Assembly (NCBI GenBank): GCA_947311845.1
Contig: CAMZMU010000062.1
Span: 53,713,745 to 53,777,744, forward strand
Length of the DNA stretch: 64,000 bases
Source: Poa pratensis
Lineage: Eukaryota > Streptophyta > Magnoliopsida > Poales > Poaceae
Reading direction: 5' to 3'
Both the position numbers and the translations under genes were made by a program. Positions 50,893-62,087 of the stretch are shown here, piece after piece (within the stretch, counting starts at the first letter, position 1; every line of letters begins with the position of its first letter). The notes below the pieces were generated by a model. The model was not told the DNA's origin and made no database searches. It saw nothing but the letters and a program-made list of their open reading frames with translations.

Positions 50893-53269
50893 ACATCCCC
50901 AAGCTTAACCCATGCTCGTCCCGAGTATGAAGGTGATAAAACTAACATGGACTTTGCATTTTAATACTATCAATGGATATCAAAGGTGATTACTATTGCT
51001 ACATAGAGTCAAATGATTCATTCTTCAAAGGAATAACAATATGCAAGATAAATTATGAAGTGATATCAAATACTCAATGTAAAGATGTTCAATGATAAAT
51101 TCACAAAGTGTAATATAGAAGAAAGTACTATGGACCAAATGTATGCATAATGAAAAGTAAAAACATCCTATGGTGGTCATAGAGTACTTCTTATGAAAAC
51201 TGAATATAAAAGGTGGACACTTTGGATAGATAAATAAGTAGAGGTAAAGCATGAATAAGTTTCATCTAACTTCCAAACACTTCTACTTAAGTTAATGCTT
51301 GCAATGTGGTAGTCATTGGTGTGGAGCTCTCATTACCCCTATCATAGCATCTTGAATGATTAATGTTTAAAGTGAAAGCAAATATGAGTGGTGTGCTTGA
51401 CAATGTATTGGTTGAATGTCTCATGTCCCTTGAATACAAGTACCTACACCATGTGTTACTCACTTTGGTCCACAAAGTAAATTCAAATAAAGGTCATTGC
51501 AAGTAATAATAGTATCATCAAGAACTGCACTGGGGTACCTCTTGCCCCTTGACATGAACAAGCCCATGTCAAAACAACAAGACAAACAGACAATGAACAA
51601 TCTCAGCACTCTTTTATTTACTATGGGTATAGCTTTTTATTATGAGGTGCATCACTGAATGAACATTATGGTTATGCTGTAAATTTCCACCATGAATGAT
51701 GCATGGCTTAGATTAGCGGCCCAGGCATTTCTCTAACCATTTATACAAACTCTTTGAACTTACTAAGTATCCACATTCATTTCACCCATGATAGGCATCC
51801 ATAAACAAAAGTACATGACATCAACTAAATATAAATAAGTGCAATGTTGAAAGCTTGCCATGTGACAGCACATATGGGCTAACTCCCAACCAAAACAATT
51901 GTCAAGCCCACAACTTCATAATTTTAATCACAATGGTTCATGCTTATTAAATGCAATAAAAGTAAATTGTGCATCAAGTTCGTGAGAGCTTTTAACCAAT
52001 TTTTCCCATGACAATCAATAACATAAGCATTTAAATTCAGAAATGTAGATAACACAATATAACATGATAAACATACTTGGAATAGCATAAAGCTAATAGG
52101 TAGATATGGTGGACTCACTGGAAAAACTTTGGTTGAAGGTGTTGGGAAACAAGCTTTTTACTTGTTGTAATTTTTGGGCTAGCAATAGGGAGAAAGTTGA
52201 CCATCTAAATGCATGCATAAGTGTCCATAGAACTAATCAATCCATGTTAAACCAAGTAAAGTTAAAATTCAACATCTAAACATGGTAAAAGATAGCTCTT
52301 GACAACACACTTGCAAATTAACATTCATTCAAAGCACATGAATTATGCAACTATATGTATCTTTTAAAATCAACTCAAACATCCCTATCCCAATATATTT
52401 AATAGCATCCAACATAATTCAACCCAAACTTCCAGTAGCTCTCTCATATATAAATGATAGTGGTGGTCTTATTAACAAACCGAAATAACAAAAGCAAAAA
52501 AAACAGACGCTCCAAGTTTATACGATAAAGTGCTTTGATCGAAAAACAGAAGTTAGACGTGTGCAAACCGAGAGTGTGTTGGTCTAGTGGGGTTGTCTTG
52601 ACATCCCCAAGCTTATGGTCTTCACCATCCTTGGATAGCTCTTGGTGCAGCTCCTCTAATCCCTGTGAAAAAACTTCAAAACACCGTTTCTCCCATTTCT
52701 TTTCTGTGGGGTGATATTAGTAGTGATAAACAAATAGGTTCCTTGCTGCATAAAATCCTTAGGCAAAAATTCATATGAATGTCCAGAGAGTATATAATGT
52801 TGTATGCCTACTCATAAACTCAATTGAATCAAAAAGATTCAAGCAAAAAGCTCAAAGAATGCATCAAACAATATCAAGACAGAATCTGTCCAGAAAAACA
52901 GCAGCAGCAAAACGCATTTTTCTACCCTACTTAAACTCGTCAGAAAAATCTGAAAAAATCACGTATACAGAGGATGAAAAGTTGAAGCTACAGTTCAAAT
53001 TACAGCTCAATCGGAGTTACAGATAAAAAATGAAAAATCAAACCGTGCACAGACTTCGTGCAGGCAGAAAACTCTCCGAAAATGAATAGCAACTTTTCAA
53101 ACCCAAAATAGGTAAAACTTGGTTCTTTATTAAAAATCCCAGAAACAAAACTAACAAACTACTCTCTTGTTACAGCAAGAGGACTCAAAGAAAATCTCAA
53201 ACAAAAACAACCGGGTTGCCTCCCGTAAAGCGCTTTCTTTATAGCCATATAGCTAGGCTTACTTGATAA
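50893..53269. other. Non-coding 3' interior of element 1 (missing pol region)
   Basis: About 2.4 kb from the protease stop to the 3' LTR. No RT, RNase H or integrase motif on either strand. A second CATCCCCAAGCTT motif at about 52602 repeats the purine-tract sequence next to LTR-B (50893-50905). Open frames such as 52775-53026 are low-complexity and unconvincing. Confidence 0.75.
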
Positions 53270-54995
53270 TCAAAGGGGACGTAGCTCATGAGGGAGCTTG
53301 AACCTTGGTGTGTCCCTCTTCCTTGGGAAGTGTTCCATGCTCTTCTTGTGTGGAAACTGAAACTTCACATTCCCTTCCTTTGAATCAATAATGGCACCTG
53401 TAGTACGAAGAAAAGGTCTTCCCAAAATAATAGGACTAGAGGTTTTATTCCCCATGTCCATGATTAGAAAATCAACAGGCACAAAAGTCATGTGTAACTC
53501 TACCATAACATCACTTACTTTTCCTAGAGCATGTCTAATGGAATCATCAGCAAGTGCAAGTTCAATAGAGCATTTCTCAATATTTTTAAGTTCAAGGACT
53601 TCATATAGTTCTTTAGATAATATAGAGACACTAGATCCTAGATCAAGTATGCATGGTGTGTCTCTTTTCCAATGGTTACTAGTACTTAGGGATCCATATA
53701 TCCCCAAGCTTAGGTGGTATCATAGCTTCTTGATTGTACCTAGCAATCTTTTCTTTTAAGACATGATTAGCAATATAGGAACCAAAACCAGCCTGGTTAA
53801 TATTAACAGAAGGATCACTTGCAAATTTTTGTAAGATAGAAATTAATTCATGCAAGCTACACTTCTCTAAATCAACAAATGGTTCCTTAACTTCACTAAG
53901 CATTTTAACTTCCTCAACTTTTTCTCTTTTTGAGATATAATGATGTTCTTTAATGAGGAAACTTCCTTAGTGAGTTGATCTACTCTTTCAAACAAAATAT
54001 CATGTTTTTCGAATTTGGATATGAACTCCTTATTGAGCTCCTTTTGAGTAGATATAAATGATCTAATGGTGTTTTCCAAATCACTAGAAACATTACTACT
54101 AGTGGTATATTTGTTTGGAACATATGGGGGCTTATTATAAGAGTTATAATTGTTGTTACCATACCCATTATTACCATAGTTCCTAATGAAGTTGACATCA
54201 ACATTTTCAGGATTATTACCAACTAGTTCTTGCAAAGGCATATTTTCAAAATTTTGTTTATTAATAAAAGCAAGAATGGTGTCCATTTTAGATGACAAAT
54301 CATTTGTTTCTTCTATAGAGTTCACTTTCTTAGATGAACTAGGTGCTCTATCAGTATGCCATTGACTATAATTTTGCAAGATACTTTCCAAAATGTTCTT
54401 AGCTTCTAAAAGTTTTTCCCATGAAAGCACCTCCAGCAGCTGAATCAAGTATATTTCTAGACATGTAATTTAGACCATTGTAAAAAGAGTGTAAAATGGT
54501 CCATTCATTAACCCCATGTGATGGACAAGTTCTAAGCATGAGTTTAATCCTATCCCAAGCCATGGCAACATGTTCATTTTCATTTTGCCTAAAAGAGAGG
54601 ATATTGTTTCTATTTTGCAGTATTTTAACAGGGGGATAATATTTCTTAATGAAAGCTTCTTTTAAATCATCCCAAGAATTAATACTACCAGTAGGTAATG
54701 AATGTAGCCACTCTTTAGCTTTTCCTCTAAGTGAGAAAGGAAATAACTTCAGTTTTAAGACATTACTTTCAACATTTTTAAACTTTTGCATGTCACAGAT
54801 TTCAATAAAATCATGAAGATGCATAGAGGCATCCTCAACAGCACTACCACCAAATTGTTCCCTAGTTATCAAGTTTAACAAACTAGGACTAACTTCATAG
54901 CTCTCAGCAGTAATCTCAGGTGTGGTGATAGGCTTAGCAATAAATTGATCATTAGGAGTGTTTGTGTAGTCACACAATTTAGTTCTATCTCCCAT
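53270..54995 (-). pseudogene. gag-protease gene of element 1, frameshifted
   Basis: It starts at the ATG at 54995 (MGDRTKLCDYTN). A retrotransposon gag domain spans about residues 35-190, with LKLKLFPFSLRGKAKEWLHS and AFIKKYYPP. Then come an Asn/Tyr-rich stretch (NYGNNGYGNNNYNSYN), a short coiled-coil-like region, and a protease with DLGSSVSILS near 53644 and PIILGRPFLRTTGAIIDSK. The gene stops at 53270 after HELRPL. Frameshifts lie near 54410, 53910 and 53690. Element 2 shows about 100 bp more in the coiled-coil region, so this copy also has a deletion. The gene would make particle protein and its maturation protease, while RT and integrase would have to come from another element. Confidence 0.88.
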
Positions 54996-55290
54996 TTAAC
55001 AAGTTTTTATGTGTTTTTAATTTTTTATGCAAAACTGAAAGTAAAATGACACTAATGCAACTCGAAATAACAAATGCAACACAAAAATGCAAAACTGAAT
55101 ATAAAATGCAAACCGAAATATAAAGATGATATGCAAGACAAGAACAAAACAAAATAAAATGATTGTAGGTAAAGATGGATAAGATGATGCTCACGTAGGT
55201 GCAACCTCCCCAAGCTTAGGTTGTTACACAAGTTGGTGATGAAGTTGACTTGATGTGAGTGATCCTTGGATAAACCTTTCAGCTATGGTT

Positions 55291-55307
55291 CCCCGGCAAC
55301 GGCGCCA
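55291..55307 (-). other. Primer binding site of element 1, Asp-tRNA type
   Basis: TGGCGCCGTTGCCGGGG on the minus strand, 10 bases inside LTR-C. It is identical to the site of the Athila-lineage element at 20475. Confidence 0.9.
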
Positions 55308-55317
55308 GAAAACGTCT

Positions 55318-57062
55318 TGATGGCCCTTCACGTAGTTACCTGCGTGAAAAGTAAATGGGTTAGGTTGAGACTCCAAGTGCAGAGTGTATGTAGTAGTGGA
55401 AGACAGTTTTCCCCACGAGGGGTGACTCGAGGGTTTAATATCGAACTCTCGGGGAACCAGTATTTCAGGTGTTATCTCCTTATCCTTCTCTTGAGAACCT
55501 GCAACAAAATAAATTGTTTTGTGCCCTCAACCTCACCAAGTGGTTGTCAAGCACAAGGTGTGAGAATGATAATAAAATAAATATGCAAACAGTAGTAAAT
55601 ATGCAATGATGGTAAAATAAATATGCAAGGATGATGGTAGTAATGATAAATGATATTTTTGGGTTTTTTATGATGAATGCAAGATGTAAAAGTGTTTTTG
55701 TATTTTCGGATTTAATAATGGCAGCAAACAAAAGTGGTGATAAAAGTGTTGGAAAGGTGTTTCTTATGATTAAAAATGGACCGGGGTTCATGGTTTCACA
55801 AATGCACTCTCTCTTGATAACGTGGTAGACAATGGAACACTAAAATTAACATGTAAGATGGCAAGACATGGTTTGACAAGTTATTAATAATATGGGCATC
55901 ACGTCCTAACATAGAGATCTCAAGTATAAGTTGTTCTCTCTCTTATGCTCCACCAAGATGCGAACTAAATCATAACACCTTAGTAATTAAGATAAATCAG
56001 AGCATAGCAATAAGTTCAATGACATGAAGTTAAAATAAGAACATGCTAGATCTAGTCATGGAGATAGTGGCCAAGGTCACATCCACTCTCCGGTAGCATG
56101 GTATTTTTGTTTATCCCTAGTGAGGCAACAAAGTAAGGTAGAAAACCCAAGTGGATCGCAGAACTTTCTCTCACGTTCACTGCACTAGCCACCCCCCGTT
56201 ACTCCAACTAATGCACACGTTCCCCCTCACATGCTCTCATAAACATGCTTGATCATGACAAGTAAATAAGAACGGGGTACATAATATGCATCTACTTTCA
56301 TAACTGAAACAAAACCATTGCAATCTCAAACATGTATTAACTCATAATAAAGATCCACCACAAAGGAATTACATAGATGACCGTAATCATGTTCAGCAGC
56401 TCATACGGTACTAATTAGTGAAGCTCATAGAGAGGAGAGATACATAAGTTACTTCCACAAACCCATAGTCCAGGGGTGGACTACTCCCTCTTCATCATGG
56501 TGTCGGTGGAGATGTTGTTGGAGGGAAGGAGACCACACCGGCAGCGCCCCGCCGGAGTTTTCCCCCTCCAATCTTCAGCTCCAGGTCTCTGTTTCGTGGT
56601 TTCTCTGTTTCGGCGGCTCTCTTTCGCGAAAGCCCTGGGGGGTCTATATATAGTCGTTTTTAGGTCAAGACGAAGCTTCGGGAAGAAAGATCGACGGCAG
56701 CGGAGGCCCGAGGGCCATTTTGGTGGGTCCCACGCGGTCAGGGAATCTGGCCGCGTGGGCCCACCCCTTTCGGCCTTCTGGTCTCCGTTTCTTCGATTCC
56801 TTTGCGCCTACGTTTCGTTCCTTCCAAAAAAGTGATCCCCGTAAAATCTTAGGTCATTTGGACGTCGTTTGGGTCCCTGAAACATCAAAATATAGAAAAA
56901 GGGGTTTTCTGACAGCGCAGGGTTAATTCCAGAAAAATGGGGAAGTTGTTAATTATCCCCAAAACTCAATATAAATCATGAATATAACCCTTATATGATG
57001 CAAATAACATGGAATAACATGTAATAAAATGTAAAGTTCATGTATGCATTTTACATGCATCA
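55318..57062 (-). repeat. LTR-C (5' LTR of element 1)
   Basis: 1745 bp. Compared with LTR-B there are only small differences, for example at about 56170, 56600, 56716 and 56850. A TATA-like TATATATA lies at 56645-56652 on the promoter side for minus-strand transcription. Confidence 0.94.
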
Positions 57063-57067
57063 GCAAG

Positions 57068-58311
57068 CTACAATTCCCTAAGTCAAACAATGGTTTCTTG
57101 ACTTCACTAAGCATTTTAACTTCCTCAACTTTCTTCTCTTTAACTACCATAATAGTTTCCTTAGCAATTCTCTCGTGCTCATGAATATGTTCCCAAGATT
57201 TATTTATAACCTCTTGACAATATTTAATTGTTTTCTCATGTTTTTGAGCTATAATGGTGTTCTTTAATGAGGAAACTTACTTAGTGAGCTGATCTACCCT
57301 TTCGAACAAAGAGTCTTGTTTTTCAAACTTAGATATAAATTCTTTATTAAGCTCCTTTTGAGTAGATATAAATGATCTAATGGTGTTTTCCAAATCACTA
57401 GAAACATTACCACTAGTAGTATATTTGTTTGGCACATATGGGGGTTTATTATAAGAGTTATAATTGTTGTTACCATACCCATTATTACCATAGTTCCTAA
57501 TGAAGTTGACATCAATATTTTCAGGATTATTACCAACTAATTCTTGCAAAGGCACATTTTCAATATTTTGTTTATTAATGAAAGCAAGAATAGTATCAAT
57601 TTTAGATGACAAATCATTTGTTTCTTCTATGGAGTTCACTTTCTTAGAAGGATTAGGTGTTCTATCAGTATGCCATTGACTATAGTTTTGCAAAATACTT
57701 TCCAATATGTTCTTAGCTTCTACTATAGTTTTTCCCATAAAAGCACCTCCAGCAGCAGAATCAAGAATATTTCTAGACATGTAATTTAGACCATTGTAAA
57801 AAGAGTGTAATATGGTCCATTCGTTGACCCCATGTGATGGACAAGTTCTAAGCATAAGTTTAATCCTATCCCAAGCCATAGCAACATGTTCGTTTTCATT
57901 TTACCTAAAAGAAAGAATGTTGTTTCTATTTTGCAAAATTTTAACAGGGGGATAGTATTTCTTAATGAAAGCTTCTTTTAAATCATCCCAAGTTTTAATG
58001 CTATCAATAGGTAATGAATGCAGCCACTCTTTAGCTTTTCCTCTAAGTGAGAAAGGAAATAACTTCAGTTTTAGAATATCACTTTCCACATTTTTAAATT
58101 TCTGCATGTCACATATTTCAACAAAATCATGAAGATGCATAGAGGCATCCTCCATAGCACTACCACCAAATTGTTCCCTAGTTATCAAGTTCAACAAACT
58201 AGGACTTACTTCATAACTCTCAGCATTTATCTTAGGTGTGGCAATGTGCCTAGCAATAAATTGATCATTTGGAGTGTTTGTGTAATCACACAACTTAGTT
58301 CTTTCTCCCAT
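57068..58311 (-). pseudogene. gag part of the element 2 gag-protease gene
   Basis: It starts at the ATG at 58311 (MGERTKLCDYTN), with the same gag domain and Asn/Tyr-rich region as element 1. Two in-frame stops replace sense codons of the sister copy: a Gln codon at 57901-57903 and a Glu codon at 57277-57279. The frame is otherwise well kept, including the stretch AGGAFMGKTIVEAKNILES, where element 1 is frameshifted. It is cut at 57067 by element 1 and continues at 49147. Confidence 0.87.
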
Positions 58312-58499
58312 TTTGGCAAGTTTTTATTGTTTTTTAATTTTTTATGCAAAACTGAAAATAAATATGCAAGACAATGACAAAACAAAATAAATTGCTTTGA
58401 AGGTAAAGATGGATAAGATGATGCTCACGTAGGTGCAACCTCCCCAAGCTTAGGTGTTAACACAAGTTGGTGATGAAGTTGACTTGGTGAGATATCCTT

Positions 58500-58673
58500 G
58501 GATAAACCGGCACCAGAAAACAGAGCTAGTGCATGGGACCCTTGGATAAACCTTTCAGCAATGATTCCCCGGCAACGGCGCCAGAAAACAGTCTTGATGG
58601 CGTGTAGTTGACGGGAAAAATATTCTGCAGGAAGCTTCGTATCTTCCCCTGCTACGGCGCTAGAAAGCACTCT
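58500..58673 (-). other. Repeated primer-site motifs next to LTR-D
   Basis: A full Asp-tRNA primer site lies at 58567-58583, but about 90 bp from the LTR-D end instead of the usual 10. A degenerate copy (minus strand TAGCGCCGTAGCAGGGG, near 58648-58664) sits 9 bp from the LTR, and a partial one (CCGGCACCAGAAAACAG) near 58507. Each is followed by an AGAAA-type spacer. This looks like small tandem duplication of the LTR/primer-site junction. Confidence 0.7.
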
Positions 58674-60396
58674 TGATGGCCCTTCACGTACTTACCTGCG
58701 TGAAAAGTAAATGGGTTAGGTTGAGACTCCAAGTGCAGAGTGTGTAGTAAGTGGAAGACGTGTTTTCCCCACGAGGGTGACTCGAGGGTTTAATATCGAA
58801 CTCTCGGGGAATCAGTAGTGAAGATTTATCTTTCCTATCCTTCTTTTGGTTACCTACAAAATAAAGTAAATGTTTTGGTCCTCAACCTCACCTAGTGGTT
58901 GTCAAGCACAAGGTGTAAGAATGATATCAAGATAATATGCAATGCAAACAAGAAATAAATATGCAATGGTGGTAAATAAATATGCAAGGATGGTGGTAGC
59001 AATGATAAATGATATTTTTGGGTTTTATATGATGAATGCAAGATGTAAAAGTGTTTTTGTATTTTCGGATTTTTAAATGGTAGAAAATGGTAAAGTGGTA
59101 AAAGTGGTTGGAAAGGTGTTTCTTATGATTAAAAATGGACCGGGGTTCATGGTTTCACAAATGCACTCTCTCATTAATAAAGTGGTAGACAATGGAACAT
59201 TAGAGTCGACATATGAGATTGCAACACAACAGTTTAATGACAAGTTATAATTATATGGGCATCACGTCCTAACATAGAGACCTTTTGGTTATTAGTCTCT
59301 CTTATACTCCACCAAGATGCGAACTAAATTATAACACCTCAGTAATTAAGATAACTCAGAGTATAGCAATAAGTATCATGACATGAAGTTAAAATAAGAA
59401 CATGCTAGATCTAGTCATGAAGGAAGTGGCAATGGTCACACCCACATCTCCGGTAGCATGGTATTTCTTTTTATCCCTAGTGAGGCAACAAAATAAGGTA
59501 AAACACCCAAGTGGATCGCGGAACTCTCTCTCACGTTCACCGCACTAGCCACCCCTCGTTACTCCAACTAATGCACACGTTCCCCCTCACACGCTCTCAT
59601 AAACATGCTTGATCATGACAAGTATATAAGAACGGGGTACATAATATGCATCTACTTTCATAACTGAAACAAAACCATTGCAATCTCAAACATATATTAA
59701 CTCATAAAAAGATCCACCACAAAGGTATTACATAGATGACCGTAATCATGTTCAGCAGCTCATACGGTACTAATTAGTGAAGCTCAAGAGAGAGAGATAC
59801 ATATGTTACTTCCACAAACCCATAGTCCAGAGGTGGACTACTCCCTCTTCATCACGGAGACGGTGGAGAAGTCGTTGGAGAAAGTGGAGACCATGCCGGC
59901 AGCGCCCCGCCGGAGTTTCCCCCCTCCAATCTGCAGCTCCAGGTCTCTGTTTCGGTGTTTCTGTGTTTCTACGGCGCTCCTTCCAGAGAACGTCGGGGGA
60001 CTATTTTAATAGGCGTTTTTAGGTCAAAACAGAGTCGGTGGAGGAACGATCGACGACAACGGAGCTCCGAGGCCCAAAAGGAGGGGCCCCACGTGGCCAG
60101 GTACAGGGCCGCGTGGGCCCACCTATCTTGGCCCTCGGGCTCCTCTTGTTTGTTTCCTTCGCTCCCACGCTTTGTTCCTTCCAAAAAATGATGCTCGTAA
60201 ATTTCCAGGTCATTTGGATGTCGTTTGGGTCCCTGAAACATTAAAATATGGAAATAGGGTTTTCTGCCTGCGCAGGGTTAATTCCAGAAAAAATAGGAAA
60301 CATATCAAATATTCCCAAAATCATTATAAAACAGTGATATAACCCTTATATGATGCAAATATGACTGGAATATAAGTAAAAATAATGCAAAGTTCA
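58674..60396 (-). repeat. LTR-D (5' LTR of element 2), with shortened outer end
   Basis: 1723 bp. On the minus strand it starts TGAACTTTGC, which in the sister LTR-A lies 22 bp inside the normal TGATGCATG start. The terminus is still TG...CA and is followed directly by the TSD CTGTG. Confidence 0.9.
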
Positions 60397-60514
60397 CTGT
60401 GAGACAGTCTGAAGAGATCTGAAAATTGCCCAGATGCAAATCCGTCGCTAGGCACATGGCCTCAGGCCCTCAGCACTTGCCATTGCCTCCAAAACTGCAG
60501 GATCAGTGATACCC

Positions 60515-62077
60515 TGATGCATGTAAAATGCATACATGAACTTTACATTTTATTACTTGATATTCCAACTTATTTGCAACTTATATGATGTTATCTTCAT
60601 GTTTTATAATGATTTCGGGGATTTTCTAAACAATCCCCCATCTTTTGGTTCTAACTCTGTTTTCCAGAAAACGTCTTTTTTAGGGTTTCGGACTTTCCGG
60701 GAGCTTCGGGACTCCAAAAAGGGCAAGGCCAAAGAGCACGGTTCAGAATTTTCGAGACGAACGCAATGGGCCTAAAATGAAGACCAGCAGCCCAGCCAGA
60801 TGGAAACTAGAGGGTCCCACGCGGTCAGATTCCCTGGCCACGTGGGACCACCTCTTTTCCCCCTCGTGGCTCCGATGCCGTCCGTTTTTGTCTCCGAGGC
60901 TTCGTGTTGACCTAAAACCAACTATAAAAAGAGTCCCCCGAGGAGTTTCGTGAGGAGGCGGCGGAGAAACACGAAACACACGAAACAGAAGACAGAAGGT
61001 TGCCACCGGAGAAGATCGGAGGGGGGAGACGCTGCCGGAATCACCTCCGGTAGGCTCCTCCATCCCCCCTCCGGAGTCTCCATCAACACCAACGTCAAGA
61101 CCTGCACCATCTCCATCACCATCTTCGTGATCCACTTCATCCCCCTCATAGTTTGAGATTGTTGAACCCTATCTATTGTTTAAGTGCTATTCTACCTGTG
61201 TATGATTAGTTACTTGTCATTGTTTTGTGGTGAGACTATAATTTCAGATTGTGTTGTATCATTTATACCACTGAATCATATCATGTCTTCACGTTGTGAG
61301 TAGTTCTCTCATGTTCCTGGGGGCATAGGATGGATTGGCAATGATCTATATATAACATGTGTTCGTATTTTGTCTAGTGTTTATCTTTTTATGTAATTCT
61401 ATGATGGTGTTGTGCGAACGTCGACTGCACATCACTTCACCTAGATGGGCTCATAGGAGAACACCGTAGTGTAATGAATTGAGGGAGACTTGGGAGGACA
61501 TGTAAACCTGAGACCGAGTCATGAAGTTACATTATGAGGGTATTACTATCGGGGACCTTAGAGTGTAATGCTATGGTGGGACTTTATGTCTTAATAAATC
61601 TTGTGCAGTCATTTACTTGGCCACATGATCCATCATAAGGGGTTTAGTATATTTATTTAGCTATACCTAATAATGGCTCCGTCCGAAGAAGATTAAAACT
61701 TGACAAAATGCTACCTTGTTGTTCTAGAAATATTTATGCCATGAAATCTAGGTAGCCCCTGGGAACGTTCTCCACTTATAAGAAACACACACTTGAGCTT
61801 GTCCTCTTACTGCATAGAGGATTGGGCTTTTCTCTCTTTGAGAGCTTTCACCTGCTACTATTTATCTGCTGCATTTTTACTTTATTGCAAACTCTACACC
61901 AAAAACCCAAAAACACTTGCATCATTTAATCATTTTAGTTTGTCTAGTGCATAGATAATAAGGGAAGTGACGCTCTTATTTGAGAGGATAAATAACTTAT
62001 ACCTTCTACTCCTCGTGGGATCGATACTATACTTACACATTGAAGATTTCAACGATCCCCTATACTTGTGGATATCA
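60515..62077 (+). repeat. LTR-E, plus-strand gypsy LTR (5' LTR)
   Basis: 1563 bp, from TGATGCATGTAAAATGCATA to ACTTGTGGATATCA, followed by the spacer AGACATTTTC. The expected Asp-tRNA primer site is cut off by the LTR at 62088. The first 42 bases match the start of LTRs A-C. The end matches the end of the Athila-lineage LTR at 20503. The left flank is the outer LINE (candidate TSD TACCC, 60510-60514). The rest of this element would lie beyond the window. Confidence 0.87.
60923..60929 (+). promoter_or_regulatory. TATA box of LTR-E
   Basis: TATAAAA within CAACTATAAAAAGAGTCCCCC, about 410 bp into the LTR. The surrounding sequence (CTTCGTGTTGACCTAAAA) is homologous to the TATA region of LTRs A-D. 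Confidence 0.6.
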
Positions 62078-62087
62078 AGACATTTTC

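Larger units (their letters stand above)
49153..57062 (-). mobile_element. Non-autonomous gypsy element 1 (young, 7.9 kb)
   Basis: LTR-B (49153-50892) and LTR-C (55318-57062) are almost identical, differing in only a few places. The TSD GCAAG is perfect (49148-49152, 57063-57067) and lies inside the gag-protease gene of element 2, a member of the same family. The primer site, gag and protease are present; pol is absent. The very similar LTRs mark it as the younger of the two insertions. Confidence 0.95.
45369..60396 (-). mobile_element. Non-autonomous gypsy element 2, with element 1 nested inside
   Basis: The 3' LTR is 45369-47111 and the 5' LTR 58674-60396, with a perfect 5-bp TSD CTGTG (45364-45368, 60397-60401) in the outer LINE. 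Without element 1 (49153-57062 plus one 5-bp TSD) it is about 7.1 kb. It has an Asp-tRNA primer site, a gag and a protease, but no RT, RNase H or integrase. The 5' LTR is 22 bp shorter at its outer end than the 3' LTR. Confidence 0.92.
39358..60514 (-). mobile_element. Outer LINE (L1-type), split by nested insertions
   Basis: The visible pieces are 39358-39399, 41231-41340, 45247-45368 and 60402-60514. They read in order on the minus strand as the end of an ORF2 RNase H domain. The last piece contains NGDAHRLARA and GRHVWLGNPP, then a stop, then a poly(A) tail (T run 39358-39366). The rest of the LINE should lie right of the LTR at 60515, outside the window. Stops in the 45247-45368 and 60402-60514 pieces show it is dead. 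Each junction carries the TSD of the inserting element, so the pieces belong to one copy. Confidence 0.85.

Noticed and set aside
52775..53026. 83-codon open frame in the 3' interior of element 1
   Set aside because: Lys/Ser-rich, antisense to the element, with no counterpart seen in element 2.
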